NCBI RefSeq assembly: GCF_024679095.1
Contig: NC_066522.1
Location: 15,520,829 to 15,584,828 of the forward strand
DNA length: 64,000 nt
Direction of reading: 5' to 3'
DNA from: Eriocheir sinensis
Taxonomy: Eukaryota > Arthropoda > Malacostraca > Decapoda > Varunidae
A model generated the notes under the pieces. The model was given only the letters and a program-made list of their open reading frames with translations. It was not told where the DNA came from and made no database searches. Shown here piece by piece: positions 54,345 to 64,000 of the stretch; within the stretch, counting starts at the first letter, position 1, and every line of letters begins with the position of its first letter. Both the position numbers and the translations under genes were made by a program.

Positions 54345-54625
54345 CTTTTTTTGGAGTCATTCTCCTTTTCTTCCTCTAACTCCTCTGCTCACTTCTTTTC
54401 TCCTTTTCTATGAACTCTACGTGCTATTTCTTTTTCTTCCTCTACTTTCTCTTTCTCCTCCTCTCCCTTCCTTTCATACTTCTTTTCGGGGTCATTCTCC
54501 TCCTTCTCTCTCCCCTGTGCCTCCTATTATGTGATTCTTCTTTTCCATGAACTCTACTCGTTATTTTTCAGCCTTCATGCATTTTCTTCTTCTCCTCTTC
54601 GTTTTTATGTTTCCTTCGCCTTCTC
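54345..54625. repeat. Tandem duplication, about 137-bp unit, 2 copies
   Basis: GGAGTCATTCTCC (54354) and GGGGTCATTCTCC (54490), then TATGAACTCTACGTGCTATT (54409) and CATGAACTCTACTCGTTATT (54546). Directly downstream of the 132-bp array but with a different unit. Confidence 0.88.
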
Positions 54626-54971
54626 CTTCTCCTCCTCCTCCTCTTTTTCGTTCTCATCGTGTTCCTTTTGTTTATTTTACTGTTTTTACTTTCTTTTCTT
54701 CCTTCCTTCCTTCCTTCCCCTCTTCCTTGTCTTGTTTCACTTTCTCCTCCTCCATCACAACCTCTCTTCTTTCTCCTCCTTCTCCATTTCTTATTCCTCC
54801 TACTCCTCCTCCTCCTCCTCCTCCTCCTCCTCCTCCTCCTCCTCCTCCTCCTCCTCGTCCTTCTTCTCCTCCTCCTTCTCCTTCTCCTCCTCATACATCA
54901 AGTCTACCATCCTTCTCAACTAGGGTACGTGAGCCTCACCAAACTTGGTATTCACTTTATTAAGAAGCTTC

Positions 54972-55020
54972 TACACCACCACCACCACTACCATCACCAC
55001 AACCACCACCACCACCTTCA
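54972..55020. repeat. (CAC)n microsatellite, first
   Basis: CAC/CAT triplets. Confidence 0.92.
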
Positions 55021-55131
55021 CGTTCACTCGCATCATACACACAAAAAGTAAATAACATGCAGTACTTCACCACATTTATCACAGATTGCAATAAGTCAAC
55101 ATTTTTCGTACCAGCAAAACATTTTCACTGT

Positions 55132-55183
55132 CTCCACCACCACCACCACCATCACCACCACCACCACCACCACCACCACCTTG
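55132..55183. repeat. (CAC)n microsatellite, second
   Basis: CAC triplets with one CAT. It is separated from the first by about 110 bp of unique sequence. Confidence 0.94.
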
Positions 55184-55344
55184 CCTCTTTCTCCTCACCT
55201 AATAGAGCTCTTTACCCTCAATAGACTCAGCCTTTTATAATCGGAGCCACTGCAGCACCTCAATGGCTCAATCACAGAGACTCGTAACGCAGAAATGAGC
55301 CAACTCACGCCCTTTCACAGACGCTCACAGGCACATAGAACCCA

Positions 55345-55670
55345 GACTGACACACACACAAACAGATAGATAGAGAGACATACACAAACATACACCTACG
55401 CACTCTCCTTCTCACTCCTTCTCTTCCTCTATTTTTTTTATCTGTGTGTTTCTCTCACACATTCATCCCCTTAATATAGTTAACTTACCACACACACTTG
55501 TATAACACAGACTGACAGACACACAAACATACACCTATGCACTCTCTTTCTCACTCCTTCTCTTCCTCTATTTTTTTTATCTGTGTTTCTCTCATACATT
55601 CATCCCCTTAATATAGTTAACTTACCACACACACTTGTATAACACAGACTGACAGACACACACAGACACA
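55345..55670. repeat. Tandem array, 139-bp unit, 2.3 copies, near-identical
   Basis: ACACCTAYGCACTCTCYTTC begins at 55392 and 55531. Both continue through TCACTCCTTCTCTTCCTCTA, TTCATCCCCTTAATATAGTT and AACTTACCACACACACTTGT, then ACACAGACTGACAGACACAC. A partial third copy ends near 55665. Only a few differences separate the copies. Confidence 0.96.
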
Positions 55671-55852
55671 GTTAAATAGATAGGCAGACATGCACACTCA
55701 CATTTAAACTCTTTCTCTCTCTCACACTCTCTCCTCCTCACTTTATATGTATCTATCTGTATATATCTATTTTCCTATATATTTGTGTTCTTTCCCATAA
55801 ACTCATCCCTATTATGCACTTTGACTTGCTCTCCATTCCATATTATATTTAT

Positions 55853-55858
<6 letters not shown>

Positions 55859-55941
<83 letters not shown>
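55859..55941. repeat. (CT)n microsatellite
   Basis: About 41 CT dinucleotides, then CCCCCCTCTCTC. Confidence 0.99.
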
Positions 55942-55944
<3 letters not shown>

Positions 55945-56100
55945 CCCCTCTCTCTCTGCATTTCGTCTCTTTTCACTGCCCTCTCTGCTGCCTCTGCCAC
56001 GCCCACCCTAAGAGGAAAAAAAATCTTCAAAATCGAAAACTTTGTCAGCGAAGGAATTTTGTTAACATAATTCATTTTGTCGCGAGGAAAACGTCACTCT
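55945..56100. other. Unique sequence, nothing recognised
   Basis: Balanced; no gene. Confidence 0.45.
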
Positions 56101-56104
56101 GGGA

Positions 56105-56340
56105 GCCTCGGGGGATGGAATGAGCAGGTGAGGCGGAAATTAGTAGGAGGGGGAGGCGAAGGAGGGAAGGGGAGAGAGAGGAAGCAGATGATGGAGGAAG
56201 AAGAGGGGATGAAGATGGAAGATGCAGAGAGGCGTAAGAGCAGCAGCAGCATCATGGAAGTGGAGGAGGAGAGAAAATAGAGAAGGATCAAAGCAAAGTA
56301 AGATGAAGAGAGGAGAAAAAGGAAGAAGGAAGAGAATCAT
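56105..56340. repeat. Purine-rich block
   Basis: GGAGGA/GAAGA sequence with a short CAGCAGCAG. Confidence 0.82.
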
Positions 56341-56399
56341 TACTACAACTAGCACAACTTTTACCTCGACTTCTATTACTATGACTACTAACAAACAGC

Positions 56400-56438
<39 letters not shown>

Positions 56439-56525
56439 TAGCATTAGTAGCACAAGTATTTTTTTTATCATGATGCAAATAATAGTAGCAATAATAATAA
56501 TGATAATAATAATAACGATAGTAAC
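56340..56525. repeat. (ACT)/(GTA)n and (AAT)n triplet region
   Basis: Degenerate ACT (56340-56395), (GTA)n at 56405-56440 and AAT/GAT triplets at about 56478-56520. Confidence 0.88.
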
Positions 56526-56780
56526 CAAATCAACGTCTAAAGACAAATAAGGAAGTTTTCTCGTTAAAATATCGTTACCATCGTGTTCCCAGTCAGGCGT
56601 AAACGATAAGAGTGATCTTGGATACGCCATCACCGAATATTCCAATTAGTTATCCGGAAGTGAAAAAAAAAACATACAAACTTCATATCCACACCAATCC
56701 AATTAGCACGCAGGGATAAATAAAAAAAAATCCTTATGCACTTCGGTCCGATCAGTATCTTATCAAGGAAAAAAATCGCA
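56526..56780. other. AT-rich unique sequence
   Basis: Nothing recognised. Confidence 0.5.
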
Positions 56781-56789
56781 AACATGAGC

Positions 56790-57560
56790 TAAATTTTTAA
56801 TAAGCTGAAACTTAAGACTGCAATAGTTTATTTTTGTACCTTAATCCAGTTTTCTAGGGCGTTTTTACCATCCCGATGTGACGATTTCAATATAGACATA
56901 AGTGTGGGTTAGTTTATTTTTGTTTCTCATTCTAGTTTTCGATGGCGAGTTTTTTTATAACTTTGCTTACCTTAATCAAGTTTTCTAGTACGCGTTTTTA
57001 TTATCCCGATGTGACGATTTCGGTACAGACGTAAGTGTGGGTTCTCTTATAAAAAATATTCGCAACCTTGACCTGAATTACCACTCCAACTCAAGACTCC
57101 ATTTGTTGATTTTTGTTCCTCATTCCAGTTTTCTAAGGCGAGTTTTTTTTTCCAATATGAGGATATGAATATAAACCTGAGTGTGGGTTCTCTTTTCGCT
57201 CTTATCAAGTAAAAAATATTCGCAACCCTGAGCTGAATTACCACTCCAACTCAAGACTCCATTTGTTGATTTTTGTTCCTCATTCCAGTTTTCTAAGGTG
57301 AGTTTTTTTTCCAATATGAGGATATGAATATAAACCTGAGTGTGGGTTTTCTTTTCGTGCTTATCAACTAAAAAATATTCGTAACCTTGAGCTAAATCAT
57401 GAATAGAAACTCAAACTAAAGAATCCCTCAGGTTTATTATTGTACCTCATCCCAGCTTTCAAGAGCGATATTAGTGTTGGTATTTTAAGACACTTTCGCT
57501 TCTCACATCAGCTGTTTCTAAAGGTCAAAGAGGGGATGAATCGGGTTCTAATGAGTGTTT
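56790..57560. repeat. Satellite-like array, about 130-166-bp unit, 5 or more copies
   Basis: CCAGTTTTCTARGGCGAGTT or variants recur with CAGTTTTCT at 56847, 56978, 57126, 57287 and (diverged) 57453. Units also share ATATAAACCTGAGTGTGGGT, CTTATCAANTAAAAAATATT, CGCAACCYTGAGCTGAATTA and CTCCATTTGTTGATTTTTGT. The two units at about 57050-57370 are almost identical, while outer ones are progressively diverged. A stray GAATATAAACGTGAGTATGG at 57710 marks a further remnant. Confidence 0.96.
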
Positions 57561-57564
57561 CTTC

Positions 57565-57790
57565 AGGTTCATGGTACAGAAGAAGGGTCAAACTACTACC
57601 AGGGTCATAAAACTACTCCAGGAAATGCCCACAACTCCTACGAAAGTCTTGTCAAATATGTGTTCTTGGGTGCCGAAATATCGTATAATACAACCAATAG
57701 TAAGATTCGAATATAAACGTGAGTATGGACTGACAAAGCCGAACTCTACATCAGGTACGCGCGACGCCGAACCAGAGTAGGGAAAAATTT
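57565..57790. other. Edge of the 160-bp array, mostly diverged
   Basis: A 69-residue plus frame (57571-57780) overlaps array remnants and has no recognised domain; not called. Confidence 0.45.
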
Positions 57791-57799
57791 AATAAAAGG

Positions 57800-58020
57800 T
57801 ACAATTCACGGGTCGTTGTCCCCACCACGTACAAGCGGCTGTCAGTGTGTGTGTGTGTGGTGCGAGCGAGGCGAGGCGGGGCGAGGCGAGGCGTCCCGTG
57901 GGCTGCACCGTGCTGTGTGTGGGTCCTTGCCTCCCCTCACACTCACGCCGTCATGCCTCGTGAGCTTCAATAATGAATGGGGCTTGACCGATTCTCCTGC
58001 TGCGACGGGTTGCTTTTTTT
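57800..58020. promoter_or_regulatory. CpG-rich patch with GAGGC repeats
   Basis: GCGAGGCGAGGCGGGGCGAG and surrounding CpGs lie directly upstream of a long (GT)n. It might be a promoter or a short GC minisatellite. No exon was identified. Confidence 0.28.
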
Positions 58021-58036
58021 GTGCTGTGCTTCTCGG

Positions 58037-58142
<106 letters not shown>

Positions 58143-58171
58143 CCTGAAATTCCGTTCCAAAAAACATCTTA

Positions 58172-58400
58172 CAGCTTTCTAATGATTAACTAATGGGCAG
58201 GATGTGTTAGGCGTAGAACTAATAACATATGAGCGACGATAGTAACGGAGTGGCAATCCCGGGAAGGTATGAAAAGTTATAGTTCTAATGGTCAAGAAAG
58301 GTGGACAGGGGCAAGACATTTCAGGCGTGTAGCAAATAACAGATGGAGAACAAGAGTAATAGAGTAGCAATGCAGGGGAGGTTCGACAACTCAGGGTCGA
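58172..58400. repeat. Tandem duplication, about 106-116-bp unit, 2 copies
   Basis: TTCTAATGATTAAC (58177) and TTCTAATGGTCAAG (58283), then GGCGTAGAACTAATAACATA and GGCGTGTAGCAAATAACAGA, then GTAACGGAGTGGCAAT and GTAATAGAGTAGCAAT, occur in order. Confidence 0.88.
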
Positions 58401-58600
58401 AGGAAAACCAGGTTGAGAAATGAAATTAGAATCTTTGCAGGAGCAGGATGGAGTAGTGTAGCATTAGGCAGGGAGGGAAGAAAATGTTAGAAAGGACTTT
58501 TGCTCATCACTGGACTTAAAACGACTTGTGATGTTGAGATTAAAAGAGCTGGGAAGCAGGATGCAGTATGTGTTTGGAAGGGCTGTATGTGTGTGTGAGG
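58401..58600. other. Unique sequence
   Basis: Nothing recognised. Confidence 0.45.
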
Positions 58601-58639
58601 GTGTGTAGGTGTGTGTGTGTGTGTGTGTGTGTGCGTGTG

Positions 58640-58681
<42 letters not shown>

Positions 58682-58692
58682 TGCATATGTGT
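58586..58692. repeat. (GT)n with GC interruptions
   Basis: About 105 bp of GT repeat, imperfect at both ends. Confidence 0.95.
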
Positions 58693-58699
58693 GTGTTGC

Positions 58700-58985
58700 C
58701 TCTGTGTCGCGTCGGGGCTCATTAGCTCCTGCAGTGCTTTATCAGTTTTAATAATTGGCGTTTTTTTAATTAGATTTTTTTTACCCCTCTATATTTTTTC
58801 CGAACATGTGTTATACATTTTATGCATCCATGCGTCGACCTCAGTGGCCTCGATAGCGTGGAGTGGCTTACATTTATTAAATTCATTATTCGCTTTATCA
58901 TAGAACGTTTTTTTTATATATATATATATTTGCTCATGTAATTGCTCAGTAATTACTTATAGAACATGCATTTACGAACGAGCTC
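58700..58985. other. AT-rich unique sequence with a short (TA)n
   Basis: A (TA)n at 58915-58928. No gene. Confidence 0.5.
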
Positions 58986-58996
58986 TCCGCATGTTA

Positions 58997-58998
58997 CG

Positions 58999-59043
<45 letters not shown>
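58997..59043. repeat. (GC)n joined to (CA)n
   Basis: CGCGCGCGC followed by about 18 CA dinucleotides, alternating purine-pyrimidine and Z-DNA-prone. Confidence 0.96.
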
Positions 59044-59044
<1 letters not shown>

Positions 59045-59684
59045 AGACAAAACAGTCCATACTCACTTCTATTTTGTATCGTCGAGGCGAGTATTCGTAA
59101 ACTGTAAACAATAACTGAATAAATATAAATAAATTGGTTGCATTAAGTGTATAGAGAATGTATCGTGTTGTTCTTAGCTTGGAGTATCTCTTTATCTATT
59201 TATCTCTTTATCAATGGTCAAAGTTAATTGGAGGCTGTATGGTCATCACTCATATTCTTACATAATCAATCACTTAGATCCCTTACATATTTATATTTAC
59301 CCAGCACAAGTTAAGACCAAAACGCAGGGTGGAATGTAACTAAGCACCATTTTTTTTACGTTTTCATACCTACTATAAACGTATTTCTATAGCGTCATAT
59401 TCGCGTGGGTGCAAGTTTATTCTTCCGCTCAACGTTGCGCTCGTCTGGTAATATTATCAAGGCCTTTCCTCAACCTCCTGTATGAAGCGTGACGTGAGCC
59501 GCGCACTCCGAGTTTTCAATTACTTCACTGCACTTTATTGTCCTTCGTCATTTTGAAACTTAGTAAATTCATTCTTTCTCCCTCGGTATACTTTTCTGTC
59601 TATCCGTGTATCCATCCATCTATCGATCTTACTCCTCACAGACTTATAGACAAAGGTATGTGAAAAGAAACGGAAAGAAAGAAT
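59044..59684. other. AT-rich unique sequence
   Basis: No gene or repeat recognised; short (TCTATTTA)-like runs near 59190. Confidence 0.55.
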
Positions 59685-59689
59685 TGGTA

Positions 59690-59995
59690 AGAGTAATTGC
59701 AATAGTTCAAAGTTTAGTATTTTCATCAATCATTGAAAATACAGCAGTGATGAACGATGCCTGAGAGCGGTATTATCTCCGACCTCCTTATCTGCCTCCT
59801 CATCCTCCTCCGTTTACAGAAAGGAAGTATTGATAACAGTAATAACAAGAGAGGTAAGTTTAGCATTTTTCTCGTCTCAACCAATCATCGAAAATATAGC
59901 AGTGATTAACGATGCCTGACAGCGGTATTATCTCAGTCCTCCTTATCTGCCTCCTCCTCCTCCTCCTCCGCCTCCTCCTCTTCCTCCTCCTGCCA
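59690..59995. repeat. Tandem duplication, 155-bp unit, 2 copies
   Basis: AGCAGTGATGAACGATGCCT (59743) and AGCAGTGATTAACGATGCCT (59898) are preceded by AGTTTAGYATTTTTC and TCATYGAAAATA. They are followed by GCGGTATTATCTC and CTCCTTATCTGCCTCCTC. The second copy ends in an expanded (CTC)n. Confidence 0.94.
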
Positions 59996-60140
59996 AGTGC
60001 GCCGAGTGACTGATCCTCGATTCGACTGAGTAATCCTAATTGCCTTCCCTCTGACTGCCGTACTGTCGCGCGCTAACTGGCTCTTCCTGAGATGTTATTT
60101 ACGTGTCGCAGGAGATCAGACCCACAGTTTCCTCTGGACG
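59996..60140. other. Unique sequence
   Basis: Nothing recognised. Confidence 0.45.
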
Positions 60141-60149
60141 GGAGGTGGT

Positions 60150-60235
60150 GGAGGAGAGAGAGAGTGAGAGAGTGTGAGAGAGAGAGAGAAAGAGAAAGAG
60201 AAAGAGAAAGAGAAAGAGAAAGAGAGAGAGAGAGA
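60150..60235. repeat. (GA)n with an (AGAGAA)n core
   Basis: GA dinucleotides flanking a hexamer AGAGAA array (about 60185-60222). Confidence 0.96.
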
Positions 60236-60239
60236 TGTA

Positions 60240-61490
60240 AAAAAAAATCTAGGTGTGTATTCAATGCCAGGCGTACCTCGTGGGCGTGGGAGTCTGTAAG
60301 GTACTGATTCCCTCCTAGCTCAGACGTGTACCTGGAAACTTAAGTCTTAATTATCACATGTTATTTTTACCTTTCTCTTTCCGTCTTGCCAACACCTTTA
60401 ACTTTCCTAACTCCGCCATTCCTCCCACCTTTTCGACCTTAGCAGAGAAAACGAGTATATGCAAAAGGTGATTTTCTCGAGTCTACACATTACTGAGGCC
60501 TTGCCCTTGCCAGTTCAGTAGCGATGAAAATAATATGAAGTAATAAGCAGATTCCATCCTTTCTAGACTCTCACACTTTCATTATTTTCAAGTTAAAAGT
60601 TAATTGTGTAAATACGATTTCTTTCTTAGCCTGGTTGCTGGATGGTTTATCAGGAGCACATATGGAAAGAACAATGTTAGTCTAGGTCACTTCATAATTA
60701 CTCCCGTGCTCACCACTAGTCTGCTGAACACGAAGGTTATTACCGGCGATGTATATGTGGACTGCGGCTTCTGGTGAATAAAAGAAACATATGCCCTTAA
60801 AATATGAAAGCCCTAATTGTGTGACAGCCGCGGAAACAACGACATCAAGCTTATTGTTTAAATGGGATTACATGAAAAAGTGACCTTGCAGCGTTTGTCT
60901 AAAAAGAGTAATTATGAGTTTTAATTGTTTCCTAATGCAATAATAAGGCAAATGAGGTCTAGATCCACACGAACATACGCGCAGAATCTCTACCTAAGTA
61001 TTGTTTTTTTTCCTCCATGTGGTTCCCTTGACGTGTCCAGGTAGTCATATCCGTTCAGGTGCACACGACCAGGATGATTTTTTTCTTTCGATTAGTTCAT
61101 TAATTAATGTCTCAGTCCTTCGATCCGTTCAATGCTCCGTCCTGCCATTCCTCCCTCAGTCTTAATAAACGACATTCCTCTTTTTTGTATTTTTTTCCTC
61201 GCACAGATGGAAGATTGGAAAGATTAATGAAGAACGGAAGATCAAACGGAGCGCCCTTGCATATGAATTCTGGGAAATCTCTGGCGTCGCTTCAGTTGAG
61301 TAAAAATAAAACAAAGAATGCGCGTCTTTTTTATGCATGTTTTTTTTCATCACATCTCGTTTTATTGGCTTATTATTTCCCTTATCAAGGCTCTGTCAAA
61401 ACACGAGGGTTCTGATTAAGCCGTAATGATCTTGCATTCTTCAGATATAATTGCAAACATCTGGACCCGGAGATGCGCCATTGAATGTGA
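60240..61490. other. Unique sequence, largest simple-repeat-free stretch near the right end
   Basis: About 1.25 kb with balanced composition and no tandem structure. The plus frame 61107-61415 (102 residues) has no recognised domain or splice support. Nothing called. Confidence 0.6.
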
Positions 61491-61498
61491 TTTATCGA

Positions 61499-62045
61499 CG
61501 AGGAGGAGGAGGAGGAGGAGGAGGAGGAGGTAAAGAAGGCCGAGGAGGACGAAGAGGACGAAGACGCAGCTATGAAGAATTGGAGGAGGTGAAGGAAGGT
61601 GATGAGGATGAAAAGGACAAAGACAAGTATGAGGAGAATGAGGAGGAGGAGGAGGAAGAGGAGTTGTTAAAGAAAGGGCGAAGAAGACGAAGATAACAAA
61701 GGCGAGGAAGAGGAAAATGATTAAAAGATGTAGCAGTAGGTAAAGGATGACGAAGAAGACGAAGACGAGTACGAGGCGAATTAAGACGGCGAGAAGACGA
61801 GGTAAAGGAGGGCGAGAAAGGCTGAGAGGAAGAAGACAAAGACGAGGAAAATAAAGAAGAGGAGGAGGAATTGAAAAGGGCGAGGAAGACGAAGAGAACG
61901 AAGATGATGACGAGCGAAGAGGATGAAGAAGGGAAGGAGGAAAAGAAGGAGGAGGACACAGGCGAGGACGAAAAAAATAAATGAAAAGAAGGAGGAAGAG
62001 GAAGAGGAGGAAAAAGAGAAAGAGAAAGAGGAGGAAAGACCAATA
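61499..62045. repeat. (GGA)n and GAA/GAC purine block
   Basis: (GGA)n at 61500-61531, then GAGGAAGACGAAGA-type sequence with several CGAAGA motifs. Glu/Lys/Asp/Arg frames are low complexity. Confidence 0.92.
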
Positions 62046-62550
62046 AAGAATGGATGGTGGTCGATTACGAAAATATATGTTTACGTAAAATTTATACCCA
62101 ACTTGTTAGTAATGAAGTAATTAATTTGTAGTTGATTTATGTGTCTTCTTTCAGTGTTCAGAATAAAAAAAAAGGAAAGTAATGAAAAAGCGAATGTCGG
62201 AGAATGATTGCAACTTTAATATCTTTTCTAGTTTTGTATTTTGTATTTTTGCTGTTATTTTTTGCTTTGAATTGAGTCAGTCATGTTTGTGTTTATATTG
62301 ATTATCTGATGCTCCTTTGACGCGAGTGTTTGACAGTAATGCTAAAACGAAAAGCAAGACTCATTTAGTACGTTCGTTTTTCCCTGGAAGCTCCTTAAGT
62401 CGAACATGACACATCTAGTAATAATCAACTTAAAATAAACTCACAACTTCGATTTTTGTAAAGTGTCACTCATACAAATGTGACTCACCTGACTGTATGC
62501 ACCTTATCCTACCTGAGTCACATTTCCGCGGCCTCGTTACCCTCCAAACT
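62046..62550. other. AT-rich unique sequence
   Basis: Nothing recognised. Confidence 0.55.
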
Positions 62551-62556
62551 CTTAAT

Positions 62557-62808
62557 GTGATGTGGTGTGGTGTGTGTGGTGTGGTGTGATGCGAAGGAAA
62601 CATATGCGAAATGGTGTAATGTGATGTGATGTGAAGTAAACTTGTGTGATGTGATGTGATATGATTTTATGTGATGCTCTGTGAAGTAAATTTGTGATGT
62701 GGTAGGATGTGATGTGATGTGGGATGATATTATGTGACGTTTTGTGAAGTAAACTTATGCGATGTGGCGTGACGATGTGAGGTGAAGGGACATTATGTGA
62801 CATAGTAG
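62557..62808. repeat. TGTGATG minisatellite
   Basis: Plus-strand words TGTGATG, TGTGGTG and TGTGAAG recur. GTGAAGTAAACTTRTG recurs about every 55-63 bp (62631, 62682, 62745), giving a higher-order unit. Confidence 0.9.
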
Positions 62809-62811
62809 TGT

Positions 62812-62888
62812 AATTTTTTTTTTACAGCAAAGGAGACAGCACAAGGAAACAACAATAAAAAAGCCCGCTACTCGCTGCTCCTGGTGAT
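62812..62888 (-). mobile_element. A-tailed retroposon copy (family A)
   Basis: TTTTTTTTTACAGCAAAGGA, GACAGCACAAGG, an A-rich spacer, AAAAAGCCCGCTACTCGC, TGCTCCTGG. Sense is minus. It is the cleanest short copy, ending (5') at CAGGAGCAGCGAGTAGCGGG. It abuts the TGTGATG array. Confidence 0.8.
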
Positions 62889-63540
62889 GTCATGTTAACA
62901 ATCCTAAAACCACCCTGTCATAAAATAGCGAAGACTGAGAACCGCAAACGCTCTAGCTGCGCCGCGGATGTTGGAAAACTTATTCACCTTTCTCCGTTAA
63001 TTAGATGCCAACCTGTATTAGGGGGAAATTCTCCTCCTTCTGGTTTAATCATTGGTCCCATTTTCGGATTGGATCTGAGGTAATGAAATATTTGTGGAAT
63101 TAATTAAATTTGAAGAAACAAAGATTCAGGTAATTAATGAAATATTCGTTTAATTACGATGTCCCGGGCAGAAAAAAAGGGTCGTTTACGAAATTAAGGA
63201 AACTCCTCCGTAAATAATGCAGGTAATTAATTCCTTTCATTATTAATGCAGTGGTATGGCTAAATCATTATCATGGAGTGGATGATATTGTGAGGGATGT
63301 GATGGTGGTGTCGTGTAATGGAGAAAAGTAAGAAATATAAAGGACGGAATTGTTTCATATTCTTGCATTATTGAGGGTGAGATGTCTAGCCTTGGGACGT
63401 ATATGCGGCTGATGTAACTGTGTTTGAAGAACGAAGGACGAGGAAAAAAGAATAGTTGCATAGCCGAGGTTTATTGGTTTGGTTATGAAGTTGCAATATT
63501 AAATAAAGCGGGAACCTTTCATTCGTGGCACAGTAGAGTC
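62889..63540. other. AT-rich unique sequence
   Basis: Repeated GGTAATTAATGAAATATT-like words near 63080 and 63130 hint at an old short duplication (about 48 bp). No gene recognised. Confidence 0.55.
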
Positions 63541-63569
63541 AGCAATACACTCTGAATCCTTTATGTAAC

Positions 63570-64000
63570 ATCCCCACATAATATTAAACACGACCTCCAT
63601 AGCTATGCGGCATTAATCTACGGCTCTACTCCATTTCCCTGTCATACATCACCTTGTTACCCCACGCTGACGTATTTCATTGTACATTCCATCCCACTAC
63701 ATCATGACATACCGTAGTTTATGGCGCATATGAATTCCTAGTGTACCACAATATACCTCTTGAATCCACACCGCATCATACCACTCTAAAACTACACTCT
63801 TCTAATGTACACCACCTATCCGAGGCACACCACATCATAGACACCACCCTGCGTCATATAACGTCACTTCACCTCACAACACACCACATCATATAAGTAT
63901 ACTTCACATAACATCACACAATATCATATCACACCACACCACACCACGGCATATCACATCACAGTCCTGCACTACAACACACAAAACTACTCCTAACCTT
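63570..64000. repeat. CATCACA/CACCACA degenerate array
   Basis: Plus-strand words CATCACA, CACCACA and CATCATA become dense after 63800 and continue to the window edge. They are the reverse complement of the TGTGATG-type array at 62557-62808. Confidence 0.85.

Larger units (their letters stand above)
53130..54930. repeat. Pyrimidine block with tandem arrays
   Basis: About 1.8 kb nearly all C/T on the plus strand, containing the two arrays below and a (CTC)n at about 54797-54857. The long Ser/Leu/Phe/Pro frames are artefacts. Confidence 0.92.

Noticed and set aside
57571..57780. 69-residue plus-strand frame
   Set aside because: It overlaps remnants of the 160-bp array (the GAATATAAACGTGAGTATGG word is repeat-derived) and has no recognised motif.
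61107..61415. 102-residue plus-strand frame
   Set aside because: Ser/Phe/Lys-rich with no recognised domain; probably chance in AT-balanced sequence.

Overview
The window is eukaryotic, non-coding-rich DNA with no confident complete gene. It holds no bacterial-style operons, no rRNA or recognisable tRNA genes and no CRISPR. Microsatellites are very dense (GA/CT, CA/GT, TAT/TTA, GGA/CTC), there are large one-sided purine or pyrimidine blocks, and there are many short local tandem duplications. Together with a recurring A-tailed retroposon ending in CTTTGCTGTAAAA and remnants of a non-LTR reverse transcriptase, this points to an arthropod. A decapod crustacean, probably a brachyuran crab, is the best guess; this rests on my recollection of the A-tailed repeat in crab sequences and was not checked by a search.

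Layout. 1-6.2 kb: purine/pyrimidine blocks with 114-156 bp tandem duplications and a (CA)n. 6.2-8.2 kb: pyrimidine-rich, with two diverged copies of one ~330 bp segment. 8.2-11.4 kb: mixed unique DNA with a promoter-like patch and a retroposon copy. 11.4-13.1 kb: purine block with long (GA)n and (GACT)n. 13.2-22.7 kb: the most complex, AT-rich stretch, with a 22-bp minisatellite, several 136-165 bp duplications, a (TA)n and a plausible minus-strand exon at 15170-15386. 22.8-25.1 kb: purine block ending in a 267 bp uninterrupted (CA)n. 25.1-28.5 kb: mostly unique DNA with two retroposon copies and a 147-bp duplication. 28.5-35.4 kb: the densest tandem-array zone (units of 67, 121, 160, 250, 170 and 96 bp). 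36.2-36.9 kb: two decayed LINE tails. 37.6-44.8 kb: tandem repeats, a plausible plus-strand exon at 39177-39268, GGT, GA and TTA arrays, and a CpG-rich gene-start-like segment at 43.1-43.7 kb. 45-58 kb: alternating purine and pyrimidine blocks with long GA, CT and GT arrays and 132-160 bp arrays. 58-64 kb: more unique DNA, a 155-bp duplication, a GGA block and two opposite-strand TGTGATG-type arrays at the right end.

The standout property is not a gene. About thirty independent tandem arrays have unrelated unit sequences, and many unit lengths fall between about 105 and 170 bp. The few gene-like signals (splice-site-bounded open segments, CpG-rich patches) are listed with low confidence. They do not assemble into a pathway, and the window is best read as intergenic or intronic sequence.
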